Assembly (NCBI RefSeq): GCF_023101765.2
Contig: NC_064225.1
Location: forward strand, 1,736,001-1,800,000
Direction: 5' to 3'
Length of the DNA stretch: 64,000 nt
Source: Spodoptera frugiperda
Lineage: Eukaryota > Arthropoda > Insecta > Lepidoptera > Noctuidae
Part shown: positions 45,378-56,589 of the stretch, piece by piece
Layout: each line of letters starts with the position of its first letter
Numbering within the stretch: position 1 is the first letter of the stretch
Program-made: the position numbers and the translations under genes
The notes under the pieces: generated by a model
The model's input: only the letters and a program-made list of their open reading frames with translations
Databases searched by the model: none
What the model was told of the DNA's origin: nothing

Positions 45378-45806
45378 GCCTCGTTGGTCGAGTGGTCGCA
45401 AGTGAGACTGCCGGACAAGGGGTCCCGGGTTTGATTTCGCGGGTCAAGCAAAGTATTGCTGGAGTTTTTTCGGTGGTTTTTCAAAAATTTTGATGGAGTT
45501 TCTGGCTCGTTCTTTTCCATAGGAATCTACTGGCTGACAGACAGACGTTGTTAATATTATTATAATATTTGCTATGACGTTCAAAAGTGCCTTCCTGGTT
45601 TATTTGAAATAAACAATTTTAACTTTGACATTGATTTCTCAGTAGTAGCACGGAGTTTGGAATTGTGGCAATAGGCTCACCCAATATTACATGGGACTTA
45701 GAACACAAATGATGAGAAGTGGGTGTACAATGTACATTGTATGTATAGCGGCATGACATGCCATAATGTTCACCTCTGCCTACTCTTCGAGGATAAAAGG
45801 CGTGAC
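45378..45806 (+). repeat. family C SINE split by a family P insertion
   Basis: Head GCCTCGTTGGTCGAGTGGTC with a degraded B-box (GGTTTGATTTC). The body resumes at CTCAGTAGTAGCACGGAGTT and runs to the tail GGATAAAAGGCGTGACG. About 160 bases of another repeat sit between (45482-45640). Confidence 0.75.
45482..45640 (+). repeat. family P insertion
   Basis: TTTTGATGGAGTTTCTGGCT through TTCAAAAGTGCCTTCCTGG to AACTTTGACATTGA. The 3' half matches 53825-53885. From memory this is the 3' end of a common moth LINE; the clade is not certain. Confidence 0.5.
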
Positions 45807-45807
45807 G

Positions 45808-46094
45808 TTGCGTAGTAATTATAAGAATCTAGGTATTGTCTACGACTTTGCTGACACTAAATCAGTCGATTTATCGTGACCTATGTTTATTTTAGGTTTT
45901 CCCCCTTTCAAAGTATACATGCTTTGTCATCTCTTCGTTCATGTTTAGATTTGTTATACTGTGATATTTGATTGTAGTCTGCGCAATCTAAGAGGTCACC
46001 TCTGACGTTTGTCAGTCTGTGGATCGTTATAAATTGTTATGAACATCTTGGAGCGTCCACTTAAATAATGTCATTCATAATATTAATTCATTAC
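45808..46094. other. AT-rich unique sequence
   Basis: Nothing recognised. Confidence 0.35.
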
Positions 46095-46097
46095 TTT

Positions 46098-46205
46098 TAT
46101 TAGAACTTATTACGGGATATTTACCATGTTTATTAATTTTGATGAGTTATTTCCCGTAATAAGTTCTAATAATAGTGTTAGTGACCATGTCAGTTTAAAA
46201 ACTTA
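46098..46205. mobile_element. family K fold-back element
   Basis: ATTAGAACTTATTACGGGA and its perfect complement are 19-bp arms at the two sides of a ~34-base centre. AGTGTTAGTGACCATGTCAG follows, as in other K copies. Confidence 0.65.
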
Positions 46206-46209
46206 ATTC

Positions 46210-46765
46210 ATTACTTCTTTACTCATCATACACTTTCATAAGGGATATCATTTATAAGCATCATATTTACCTTTGTATTATAGAAATGCATTTAAATAGA
46301 CGAATTATCTAGAGAATACTATTCTAAAACTACAAATTAAAACTTTGATTTTCTACATTCCAACAAGTAAATATGTTGTAGAGCTATTTAGGAGACATTT
46401 GACCAAATTCTCATTCTCAACTAGTGTTACATACAAGGCATAGTTTTAAAAGAAATTACCCAAATATTTCGTAGAAAGCGCGTATCTAGTACTATCAATG
46501 ACGGATTGATTATTGTAATATCTAATCTGTTTCCTAGAAACATATCAACATTTTGTCTTTTAGATTTAAATGTACGATAGTTCCAATGAAATTCTTATCA
46601 AATATGTATGAATTTCCTTATTATATGGATTTTGTAATTATTATGCCTAGTGTTTAGTAACTAGGTGGTCTGACTGGTCTAGTCGACTCCTTTTTGTTTC
46701 TTTACGAGCAATTTTTCGAATATAATATTCATATATACATACATAAACTTACACTTTTATATAAG
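46210..46765. other. AT-rich unique sequence
   Basis: Nothing recognised. Confidence 0.35.
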
Positions 46766-46766
46766 T

Positions 46767-46915
46767 ATGGGAGAGCCATGCTTCGGCACGAATGGACCGG
46801 CGCGAAAGAAACTGACGTAAAATAACCTTGTATGGTGTTTCGTTGTGTGGGAAAGGTTATCGGAGGCCCAATTACCCCCTTTCCAATCTTCCCAATCCAA
46901 CGGGGATTAACAGCC
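46767..46915 (+). repeat. family A retroposon, 3' truncated
   Basis: TGGGAGAGCCATGCTTCGGC through TTATCGGAGGCCCAATTACC. A short deletion follows GGACCGGC. Confidence 0.75.
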
Positions 46916-46919
46916 CAAT

Positions 46920-47600
46920 TTTGACAACTTAAATTTTCTCAAGCAGTTTGGAAGAATCCATAGAGCACTACCGATTACTTACTAATATTTTATTATGCTT
47001 ACTTCATTCTTTTTAAAAAAACAAGAAACGTGTTATGTCCATAATAATACTTTGCTCGATCCTTGGGTCTTTGCTCATTCAGGGCCTTAATAGTGACCTC
47101 TAAACTAAAGTACTTACTTATTTTAATTTTAATATTTTCAAAAATACCTTATTTATGAAACTACCGTTATTTTGAAGGCTTTCTTTAAAACGTTAAAATA
47201 CAATTGACGTAATAAATATCGATTTACAATACCGTGGTAGTTGCGTCTTCGTACGGAAATGATTTGATATTATTAGATACTTATTATAAAGGTCAAATTG
47301 CTTTGAATCCTTCGCTTAATTTTCTAGTGTTGTGACGCTAATTTGCTACTTCAGTTCACGCGATTATGATCGTTTTTGGTTTGTTTTTAGGGGCTATTTT
47401 TGTGTGAGTTGGGTTGGAAAGGTTTATTGATATTTGTTGAATCATTTGATTGGTACTTAACGCCTACTTGGTAATGTGTTTTTGCTATAGACTCCTAGGC
47501 TTGGGTTCACAATACAATTCATTTGTGATTCCTAGTGTATTGTAGTAAGATATATTGAGTACTATTTCCAGCCTACACTGTTATTTTATTAACACTGGCT
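46920..47600. other. AT-rich unique sequence
   Basis: Nothing recognised. Confidence 0.35.
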
Positions 47601-47722
47601 TTGTTATTGCTTGGAGCCCTGACTATCCACTATTGAACTATGAATCTCTTCTATAAAAGAGGGTTTGACATGCTCTTCAGGCCGTGATCACAATGTAAAT
47701 GGTTTAGTTGTATCAGAACAGC

Positions 47723-47803
47723 CGCATCGAGCAAGCATGGCGATTAATGCTCAAACCTTTTCCGTGCGAGAAGTGGCGTTATACGCTGATGATGATGATA
47801 AGA
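47723..47803 (+). repeat. family G SINE, 3' end
   Basis: GCAAGCATGGCGATTAATGC, CTTTTCCGTGCGAGAAG and a GATGATGATGATAA tail. The centre (GAGGCCTTTGGTCAGCAG) is lost. Confidence 0.55.
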
Positions 47804-47979
47804 GAACGTCCGGTGTCTGTCAAATGTATAGTCCTTAAAACAGCTCTTAAAACACCCACGGAAATATTTTGTATTCTATCGGCACAACCTGGCAAATAGC
47901 TATACCTAAATCCCAACTTGCTTGCTTGAGTGGTGCCGATTGCTAACCACCAGGTGCTCAGTCTACTAGAGCGATGTTT

Positions 47980-48142
47980 TTTCTTAAGGGTGTAAAATCT
48001 CCCAATGCCTTCCTTCCTGCTTCTTCCTGTCTTGGACGAGGCCAGATGGAGTATCAGACTCTTATTGACTATAAACCACCCCGTTTCAACACCTGATTTA
48101 GCCACAAAGCCCTGATAACCCGCAAGGCAGTCCGCTACTCAA
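47980..48142 (-). repeat. family B retroposon with target-site duplication
   Basis: Perfect 12-bp direct repeats, AGAGCGATGTTT, at 47968-47979 and 48143-48154. The copy is somewhat diverged but spans the whole family. Confidence 0.88.
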
Positions 48143-48159
48143 AGAGCGATGTTTCAAAA

Positions 48160-48460
48160 ATGTATTGGCACTTTGATAAATATAAACTTAAAACATTTTC
48201 ATAAGACTACAATCTAATGCCTAACGCACGTAACGTTGAAATTAGGCCATTGGTTAGTTTACGATTGTAGGAGTAGATAAGGTTATATCAGCCACAAGTT
48301 GTGCCCTAATTTCTACGCTACACATTTTATTACTGCCTACATTATTCGATTTGTCACACTTTTGGTGCTTTGCGTTCAAACACGCACGTGTGCCGTCTAC
48401 ACGCGTACTGTGGTATGATTGAATAATATTGCCGTGTGGGGTTAAAGTACTTTTATGGGT
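48160..48460. other. AT-rich unique sequence
   Basis: A 73-codon minus-strand frame without motifs. Confidence 0.3.
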
Positions 48461-48464
48461 ACAG

Positions 48465-48616
48465 TCGACTCTCATTAATTTAAACTTTCGATAATTCCAA
48501 CCGCTCTATAATTCGAAGGTATCATGATGTCTCTAGGAAATCTCTTAATTTGATGTTTTGATATAAATCAATACATTTTTATACACTTGGTAATTCGAAC
48601 GCACGCATCGAACAGC
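48465..48616 (+). mobile_element. possible pogo/Tigger-type element end
   Basis: TA followed by CAGTCGACTCTCATTAAT and several AATTCGAA words resembles pogo-family termini. The opposite end is not found, so it may be a fragment. Confidence 0.4.
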
Positions 48617-48639
48617 TTCAGCTTCACGGATAGACAGAC

Positions 48640-48835
48640 TGACAGATTATTATTTGTACATCTTTATTTGTTGACGTTTCAAAAGTTTAATTGTAATAAA
48701 TGGTTTGACTTTGACTTTAATTGCTTTAAGCTTTTTCTATAAAATATTACTACTGTTAGCCAGAAGACTTCCACTGTTGAACTAAGGCCCTCTTAGATCT
48801 CTGCGAACGACAAGCCACCACCTGCATTCATAAAT
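48640..48835. repeat. family P trace and family O fragment
   Basis: GACGTTTCAAAAGTTTAATT then GGTTTGACTTTGACTTTAA (P, plus), followed by AGACTTCCACTGTTGAACTA (O, minus). Confidence 0.4.
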
Positions 48836-48994
48836 TTAATGCTATAACCGATAATTGAAAAAAATCCATTAATATACCATGCCAAGGAAACATACCCGGG
48901 TATTTACCCCAAAACTCCTAACAAGGCTCGTTTTCCACGACAGTGAACTCAGCAACTATTAGCTATAAAATCGTGAAAAATAACAACAGCTCCA

Positions 48995-49430
48995 CATATT
49001 GGCCCAAATAAATATTGGCTCCAACATCACTCCTCCAACGTATAAACGGTGTAACAAAAAGGGGGTATACATATCAAGTGCACGGTTTCTAGACAACATA
49101 ACAAACGATACGGGAAGGGTTTTTAAACTCATGTTTTCATGGAACGAAGTTATGAAGTGACCCCTGTAGTGTTGTGACACGTTTGTATGATTTAAAATCA
49201 AGAACCATGCGACACCAAGTATTTGGTACCAATTTTTTTAACGTATTTTAAGCTGAAACTTTGTGTAGAGATTCTATTCAACCTGTATTCTTCAGTGCTT
49301 CTTGATGTATATGGGTATTTTGTTACACGCTGTATATGCAGCTTGAAAATAATCACCCCAACATTGGAACCAATGTTTATTTACTAGCAACATTGGACCT
49401 GGTATTGGAGCCAATGTTTTGGCCAATATG
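48995..49430. mobile_element. fold-back element of ~436 bp
   Basis: CATATTGGCC and GGCTCCAACAT words in the left arm (48995-49027) pair with ATTGGAGCCAATGTTTTGG at the right (49404-49430). A second inner pair is GTGTAACAAAA (49050) with TTTTGTTACACGC (49318). Superfamily unassigned. Confidence 0.5.
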
Positions 49431-49624
49431 CTATTATACCTCAATGTTTGTCGGGACGGGAATGGATGTTCCTGTTACGACATGTTTTCGTGAAATCCCT
49501 GATTGCCATGGCAACCGTGTAAACAGATCAATAGTCCTGATGGATTCGCCAGGCTAGACTATCCTTTTATGTCTAGTTAGAAAGCTAGAAGTCTGTTTGA
49601 TAGAAACACTATATTCATTTCTCA

Positions 49625-49818
49625 TACATAAGGGTTCGAAACTTACCAACGGCAAGTACCAATGGGATACTTTTTCCGAGTTATATGTACTTTCTAAGAC
49701 TGAAATCGCCAACCCGCATTAAACAAATTATGATGATTAATGCTTAAACCTTCTCACTGTAAGAAGAGGCCTTTGGTCAGCACTGTCCATTTATAGGCTG
49801 TATTGATGATATTGAATA
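49625..49818 (+). repeat. family G SINE
   Basis: GGGTTCGAAACTTACCAACG, CTTTTTCCGAGTTATATGTA and AGAGGCCTTTGGTCAGCACT. An internal deletion follows TTTCTAAGACTGAAATC. Confidence 0.65.
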
Positions 49819-49944
49819 TGTTCATACATTAACCGCCATTCTCAGGGTCATTTTAATGGTCACTTTACCCTATCATTAGCAATTGTTTTGAAAAATAAAC
49901 ACAACACACATTTCATAAAATCACACCTTTTCGGACCGAAAACT

Positions 49945-50033
49945 CATTAATATTGGAACTTAAGACAAGATATTTACCAATATAGGTACATGGTTTCTGA
50001 CCATGTCAGTTTAAAAACTTATATCGACAACTC
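49945..50033. mobile_element. family K element, partial
   Basis: TTGGAACTTAAGACAAGATA and TTCTGACCATGTCAGTTTAA correspond to words in the 46098 copy. Confidence 0.45.
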
Positions 50034-50388
50034 ATTATTATTTTTATTAAATCTAACGTAACGTCCACTAGGCTTTAAATAAAAAATAATTGTGAACTTT
50101 TTACAGTCTTCCCCAATAACCAAAACAATTTCGCTCACAGACAAACTGACATCAAAATACGGCATTCGATGTTACGGTGTCAGTATTGACCATTCAACGT
50201 TGGCCATCTCAACTAAATGACCAGTCACGTTCATTTTGACCCAGTTCCGTTAAAAATAAACTATAAAGTAAGTGAGAATTTAATTAATGTATCGATACTT
50301 CGGTTGTGCCTATTTCGCGTCTAGACCGTTTAAAATTTTTCGTGTTACGGTTTATTGAGATTTGTTTCTTTTTTTTTCGTCTGCCTCT
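50034..50388. other. AT-rich unique sequence
   Basis: Nothing recognised. Confidence 0.35.
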
Positions 50389-50392
50389 GCCT

Positions 50393-50690
50393 TTTCTGAC
50401 TGCCGAGTTCGTCGAGTGGTTGCTAGTGTGACTGCCGGATAAGGGGTCTCGGGTTCGATTCCCGGGTCGGGCAAAGTATTAGTGGGTATTTCACTTTTAA
50501 AAAAAATCTCAGTGGTAGAACGGAGTTTGGAAATGTGTTTAGTATATGGCAATAGGCTCACCACTTATTACATGGGACTTAAAGTACGAACGGTGAAAAG
50601 TTAGTGTCCATTGTATAGTAGCATTACGTGCCGTAATGTACACCTCTGCCTAGCCTTTTCGGGAATAAAAGGCGTGACGTTGCATTACAG
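50393..50690 (+). repeat. family C SINE, near full length
   Basis: A-box-like TTCGTCGAGTGGTTGCTAG and exact B box GGTTCGATTCC (50452-50462). The body and the GGAATAAAAGGCGTGACGTT tail are both present. This is the cleanest copy in the window. Confidence 0.82.
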
Positions 50691-51060
50691 TTTTATTTGG
50701 TATTTTTGCTATGTTGGTTTCAGTGCTGAGATGTATGAATTAGTTTAAATTTTTGTCTTGTGTGGTGTAGTTAGACTTCTGATTTCGTAATTCTTAATGA
50801 CTTGAAGTCTTTAGAATCGTACTCTAAGTAATGATATTTAGCCAAACTAGTAGTTAATAGGTCACGAGACAGCACTTACAAGCACTTAACTAACGTCAGT
50901 CAATCAATAAGTATACTTATTTCAATGACATTAAAAACATTTTAGCACTGTATTATAAAATTCAAAAAACTATTCTACAAAAAGTAAAAAAAAAACATCG
51001 ATGCCTCGTTTAACATCTCATCTGCTACTGGCATAAAATAGTTAGCACTGGCACGAAATA
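50691..51060. other. AT-rich unique sequence
   Basis: Nothing recognised. Confidence 0.35.
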
Positions 51061-51064
51061 CTTA

Positions 51065-51358
51065 AGTGTGGGAGAGCCATGCTTCGGCACGAATGGGCCG
51101 GCTCGACTGGAGTGATACCACGGCCTCATAGAAAACCGACGTGAAACAAGGCTTGCGTTGTGTGAGTGAGGTTACCGGAGGCCCAATTATCCCCCTTCCC
51201 AATCTTCCCAATCCCCGATTCCCCACAACCCACACTTCACAACACTCAAAAGGCCGGCAACGCACTTGTAACGCCTCTGGTGTTTCGAGTGTCCATAGGC
51301 GGCGGCGATCGCTTACCATCAGGTAATCCGTCTGCTCGTTTACCGGTTTATACCATGA
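51065..51358 (+). repeat. family A retroposon, full length
   Basis: GTGTGGGAGAGCCATGCTTC through GCTTACCATCAGGTAATCCG to TTTACCGGTTTATACCAT. Good reference copy; the poly(A) is lost. Confidence 0.85.
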
Positions 51359-51726
51359 CAAAATTAAAATTCTGACAACAATCGGTGAACAACGGTTGCG
51401 TTGCAAAGACATCATAATTAACTTTCAAACAGCTCAATTAGGTGTTAATAAGGTAAGAAACGGTTTGTGCCGCTATTGTGTAATATTTTCACGACCAGTT
51501 GTTCTTAAAACCTTTTGAACTAGTGAACTATAAGGTTTTATTTTTAATATGTCGTAAGATCTGATACACAAGTACTTTTAATTGTATTATTTTCTTTTTA
51601 ATGACTGCCTTTTGGGTAGAAATAATTATGATAATATCAGTGGTTAATTCCCGTTTTGACTAAAGGATTATTGAGATTTTTCAGCCAAATGACTAATTTT
51701 TTGTTTTTCTGGAATTCATCATAAAC

Positions 51727-51830
51727 TACAAGGGGTCTCGGGTTCGATTCCCGGGTCGGGCAAAGTATTACTGAGCGTTTTTTTGTTTTCTCAGTAGTAA
51801 CATGGAGTCTGGAATTGTGCAATAATATTA
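51727..51830 (+). repeat. family C SINE, head and proximal body
   Basis: AAGGGGTCTCGGGTTCGATT with the exact B box (51741-51751), then CTCAGTAGTAACATGGAGTC. The A-box side and tail are missing. Confidence 0.7.
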
Positions 51831-52264
51831 TAACATTGACTTTAAACTATCCTATCAAGGTTAAAAAATAAAACAAAAGTATGAATTACTCTCGAAAACA
51901 TATATATTATTACCTAAGATTTTTTATGAAACCTAATCTAGATTTTTATGGCTGTGACCTTTCTAAATTAAATTTAAAAAAATACATTCCAAAATTCCTG
52001 TTTGTCTTATTATTAATAGTGTTTTTAATAAGACTTAGCTACCAGTTGCTGCACGTGCCTTTTTGTTTTTGTTCGCTTAGAAAGTAATAAGAAATCTATG
52101 AAACTACATTTTTTTTTTTCGAGAATTGTGTAATAATATATACTTGGCTTAATATAAAATAATAATCTTAGTCTAATGCCAAAGCACTTAAAAGTCTCTC
52201 TATGTATGAAATGTGATCTATCTCAATGCCAAATTTCATTTAAATCCGTTCAGACGTTTTGGTT
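51831..52264. other. AT-rich unique sequence
   Basis: A 68-codon plus-strand frame (51881-52087) begins near a plausible ATG but shows no motif. Likely chance. Confidence 0.3.
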
Positions 52265-52265
52265 A

Positions 52266-52438
52266 TTTTTTATGGTATAAGCCAGTAAACTAGCATACGG
52301 ATCACCTGATGTTAAGCAATCACAGCCGCCCATGGACACCTGAAACACCAGAGGCGTTACAAGTGCGTTGCCGGCTTTCGGTTTTCTGTGAGGCCGTGGT
52401 ATCAAGCCCATTCGTGCCGAAGCATGGCTCTCCCACAC
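52266..52438 (-). repeat. family A retroposon, internally deleted
   Basis: TTTATGGTATAAGCCAGTAA through GTGCGTTGCCGGCTTTCGGT to CATGGCTCTCCCACAC. About 120 bases of the middle are missing. Confidence 0.8.
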
Positions 52439-52439
52439 T

Positions 52440-53345
52440 TGAGAACCATGCCTTAAATTGAGAAGCAAATATAATAAATGCATTCTTACATATAGGTAAT
52501 TCAATTAGTGTTGCAATAGATTAGTAAAAGTAACAGCATGTAGGACATTGGTATTTAAAACATTTTTGTAATTCCTTAATGAAAATGAAATCTAATCTTA
52601 TCTGTTAAACTTATCATTAGGAGAATTGATAACAGTTTGTGCTTCGTTCAGACGACTAGATAACTTCATTCAAGTTGACTTGTCATACCTAACTAACGCG
52701 TGTAAACAATGTACTACCTGAGAAATAATAAAAATAATCTTCATTCAAAATTTAATAATTATCATAAATAAATTACATCTAATTTCGCACAGTAGCTTTT
52801 ACAATGTTACCTAAACTAACTTTGTAACATCCCTCAAACTACTGTAATAAAATGGTGATCGCTGACATTATACGGACCAATTGTTCCTTTATAATATTAC
52901 ATGCTAAAAATCTATGAGCTAAAATTTTTACATTTCTCACCATATGTATTGAAACTAGAACATTGACTAAAACCTCACGACCTGAATCGATGGTGTCTTA
53001 ACAATCACTACCATGACTAAATAATCAATTCGAATATCGCGTGCTATATACCCCATGCCATTGAGTTCCACTTAATTACGCTTCATTCATAAATTACAAT
53101 TTTTAATTCGTCACAGTCCACTGGTATTAAGATCGATAGTGCACTCTCCTATTCCATGCCAGTGAAACAGGCCACATCAAATGGGCCATATTTATATTCT
53201 TGACCTTTTTTAAACAACAACAACAAATGGTTTGATGCAGTACGAATTTTTTTTTTTCAAAAAATTATACAGCATTCTATACTCTTAAATCGAGAATTTA
53301 TTCTATACTATTAAATTGAAAAATAAAAATTCTTTAATGAATGCC
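52440..53345. other. AT-rich unique sequence
   Basis: Nothing recognised. Confidence 0.35.
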
Positions 53346-53349
53346 AAAA

Positions 53350-53445
53350 AATATTTTTTTAAGGTGGAACATTATCCAATGTCTTTTCCTGCCTTGAGTG
53401 AGACAGGAGAGAGTGTCGGACTATTACTGACTACTATAGGATTTT
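53350..53445 (-). repeat. family B fragment
   Basis: T-run, CATTATCCAATGTCTTTTCC and GAGAGTGTCGGACTATTACT. Only the 3' half is present. Confidence 0.65.
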
Positions 53446-53809
53446 GAATACACATATGAAATGGTTAATGGATACTTGAAATCAATTCAAATAACTAAGG
53501 TCTTCAAGAGACTCTCTGTAAGATATTCTCCATAGGTAGGAAGTACCATAATATTCTAAAACTAAACTCTAAAATTTTAAAAACTAGTGCGAAAGTAATT
53601 CCAATTCGTTACAGTCCAGTTAACTTAAAACCGATAGTGTTACTATAAATGTCTCAAAACTTATAACAGTTCTCTGCTAGACTATAAACCTCCTTTATAT
53701 AAGAGTGTTTTGCCATAATCCCCACGCTTGGTAATCGCGTTGGAGATCACAGTATAAATAGATCAGGTTTATTAAAGACCACTGCCGTTCAATCTGTGTC
53801 AAATAACTA

Positions 53810-53885
53810 GTATCTTTCTTATATTTGCTTTGGCATTCAAAAGTGCCTTCCCTATGTAATTGAAATAAATAATTTTGATCTTCAC
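53810..53885 (+). repeat. family P fragment
   Basis: CATTCAAAAGTGCCTTCCCT and GAAATAAATAATTTTGATCT, the 3' end of the family. Confidence 0.45.
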
Positions 53886-53889
53886 TTTC

Positions 53890-54378
53890 TGGATTAAGAT
53901 CGAATTTTAACACTAATTGTACAGAGATTCTGTCAAAAACTATGGCTATTAATTTAAACTGTTGACTCAGCAGGAAAAGTAGAATTGATGACAATGTATT
54001 CTACTCTCCCGACACTACTCTCCCAATCTTATCTTTCGAGTTACTATACTAGCTCAAAACACCTTACTAAACGCTCCACGCGTCACCAATACATATCGAT
54101 AGCCCAATTTGAATGATAACAATGTTTATGTTTTGTTATCAGTATGTGAAAGTGACGTTTGAGGCACTCGACCCTAATCTAGATAGCTATGTAGGTGACC
54201 TAATATTTTTACTTATGTGCTTATTGGACGGGATTAAGCGCTTTACACAATATTAGTATTTAATTTTGAGCGTAGTGCTCTAGTTTATGCAGATAGGGTT
54301 TTTGCAGTTGTAAAAGCCATTTAGTGATGTGAGATTAGGATCCAACACCCTTAATCTTCCTGCGGGTATCGTAATTTT
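53890..54378. other. AT-rich unique sequence
   Basis: Nothing recognised. Confidence 0.35.
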
Positions 54379-54382
54379 CAGA

Positions 54383-54730
54383 GCCGTTTCCACCAGAGAT
54401 TTAACAGCTAAGCTGTGTTATTGTCTGATATTAAGATATTAAGTATATGTCTGATATTAAGCTATGTAGCTGTTCGAGGAGGAGGTATCAATAATAGGGA
54501 AGCTATCCATACCACACATCCATAGCACGCATCTTTTCATATAAAAACATACCTTAGTTGAACCCCATTTCACCAATGCTAAGCTATGTGTACCAATAAA
54601 TATGATATTATATTGTATTACTGATATTAAGCTATGTAGCTATGCGAGGAAGATGCGCAGCTCGAGTATAAAATATATCGATAGTTAAGTAGGGAAGCCA
54701 TCTCTAGAACGAATCCATCCATCTATCTGA
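54383..54730 (-). mobile_element. fold-back MITE, family E, with partial duplication
   Basis: CCGTTTCCACCAGAGATTTA start. GATATTAAGCTATGTAGCT occurs at about 54455 and again near 54622, so part of the element is repeated in tandem. CATCCATAGCACGCATCTTT lies inside. Confidence 0.5.
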
Positions 54731-54734
54731 AAAT

Positions 54735-55295
54735 AACACCTTCATTATTCGTTGAAGAAATAGACAAAACTTGAAAATATTTTGAAACTGTAACTACAAA
54801 AACTACCTATTTGTCAATTTCGTTTTTAGTTTTATCTATGAACGACCCTTTATACTCAGTAGTATTTACAATTTTGAAAATTTCCTCAGTCATTACGCAT
54901 AATACCCGAGCGATGTGAGGAATCTTTAACGGTAGTACCCACTAATCAATGTGAGACAGACTAATTACTCGAGCACCGCTTAATGCCTGGGCATTAGCAA
55001 TTAATCACCTGTACCAGCTATTTCGCATATTCGCCGGCAAAGCTGATAATTTGTGTTATGTTAGCCATTTTTATTATGTTAACGGAAGAATTATTTATTT
55101 AAATTGTTTGTGTTATTTTTTTAAGAATTTCTTTAAGAGATAAAGGTGGGTTTAAAATGTTCCGTGAGTTTTAACTAATTTGAGTTTTGCGTAAGATAAA
55201 ACTGGTGATACAAATCACTTTACAAGAAATTGCCTTTGTCTATTCGTTCAGAATGTAAAAACATACAAACATATTTTTAGTAGATATAAAAATTA
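54735..55295. other. AT-rich unique sequence
   Basis: Nothing recognised. Confidence 0.35.
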
Positions 55296-55298
55296 CTC

Positions 55299-55451
55299 GG
55301 AGCTGCGGACTATCTAGCGGGTTTACCAAGGCTCCGGCTCGAAAAGCAGGAGTAAGAACTGGGTGGTTTTTAGTCAGTAAGAGTCTGACACTCCCTCTCG
55401 CCTCGCCCATGGCGGAAGACATTGTATGTATATTTTCCCTTCTCAAAAAAA
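55299..55451 (+). repeat. family B retroposon
   Basis: GGAGCTGCGGACTATCTAGC through CCTCTCGCCTCGCCCATGGC to A7. Directly followed by a second copy. Confidence 0.87.
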
Positions 55452-55548
55452 GGGGTGGTGTTTAATCAGTAAGAGTCTGACACTCTCTCTCACCTCGCCC
55501 AAGGCGGGAGAAGTCATTGGATGATGTTCCCTTCTCAAGAAAAAAAGT
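55452..55548 (+). repeat. family B fragment in tandem
   Basis: GGGGTGGTGTTTAATCAGTA through CCCAAGGCGGGAGAAGTCAT to an A-rich tail, immediately after the preceding copy's poly(A). Confidence 0.82.
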
Positions 55549-55800
55549 ATATATTAAAATATTTGATCATTCTCTATTCACCCTTAAGACCGAATCAAGT
55601 ATATCAAGTATTGAAATATAATCATTTACAAACACAATGCAAGTCCAAGTCACCGACAGATCATTTATTGAGAGCAATCTGATTCTGATATCATGTCCAG
55701 CGCATGATGTGATGTAACTGTGATGCAATGATGGACTTGGTCACTGTATAGGTGATGCAGAAGGTTTACAATAAGAATTTTGTTTTATTGTTAAGAAATT

Positions 55801-55990
55801 TTGACTGCACGGTTGGTGCGGTGGCTGCCACGCAACGTGCAGCGAGTTCGATTCCCGCACGGAGCAACTCTTTGTGAGATCCACAAATTGTTGTTTCGGG
55901 TCTGGGTGTCATATGCATGTGAAATTGTATGTTTGTAAACGCACCCACGACGCAGGAGAGAATCTTCAACGGGCAACGTTTTATGAACAA
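55801..55990 (+). repeat. family D tRNA-headed SINE, near full length
   Basis: TTGACTGCACGGTTGGTGCG head, B-box-like AGTTCGATTCC (55845-55855), body ATTGTTGTTTCGGGTCTGG and the tail GGGCAACGTTTTATGAAC. Reference copy for this window. Confidence 0.82.
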
Positions 55991-56009
55991 AAAAATCCTC
56001 TGAATTCAT

Positions 56010-56148
56010 GGAAAGTCGTCCAATGACTTCTTCCGCGTTTTTTGAAACCAGAGAAAGTGTCAGATTTGTACTGACGAAAAATCACCCCGTTCCGATTCTG
56101 CGGTTTGAGCTGAAGCCCCGGTACTTCGCTAGGTAGTCCGTAGCTCCG
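56010..56148 (-). repeat. family B retroposon
   Basis: GTCGTCCAATGACTTCTTCC, AATCACCCCGTTCCGATTCT and GCTAGGTAGTCCGTAGCTCC in minus orientation. No clear T-run. Confidence 0.8.
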
Positions 56149-56454
56149 AGACTCATACTGGTACTTCTACATCTTATCTATCAAGTCATTTTCTAACTGG
56201 ATAGTCGTTGTTTGTTTACAAAAGAATGCAGACTAAACTATCCCTTAGTTACGTAATATTAAAGTACATTACACATTGTTTGTCTTAAACCAAGATGATG
56301 TATTGTATTGTATACATGTACAAATTATTTTGTACATATTTTATTTAAAATACAATAGTATGACGTTTTGTTTTAATTGTATAGGCATTGTATGACGGCT
56401 AGATTACATCAGAAGGGGTAGGCTAAAATTGGTAAATAAAGGCTTAGTACAAGT

Positions 56455-56585
56455 ATGTTTTACGTTAAACGAGATCGAAAAGAGAACGCGTTCCTGATTG
56501 GTTGGTTAATTCAAGCCGACCAATAGGAGCGTCGAACGCGCTCTTGTTTCGATTTTGTTAAACGTAAAGTAAATTAAGGGTTCTG
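56455..56585. mobile_element. fold-back MITE, family J
   Basis: TACGTTAAACGAGATCGAAA at the left pairs with TTTCGATTTTGTTAAACGTA at the right, and both arms have GAACGCG. The centre includes GATTGGTTGGTTAATTC. About 115 bp. Confidence 0.7.
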
Positions 56586-56589
56586 TTAT

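Noticed and set aside
50352..51415. Minus- and plus-strand frames of 60-117 codons across SINE C and family A
   Set aside because: They translate repeat consensus sequence and recur wherever these families occur.
55801..55870. A second tRNA gene candidate
   Set aside because: It is the head of family D, repeated five more times in the window with the same body.
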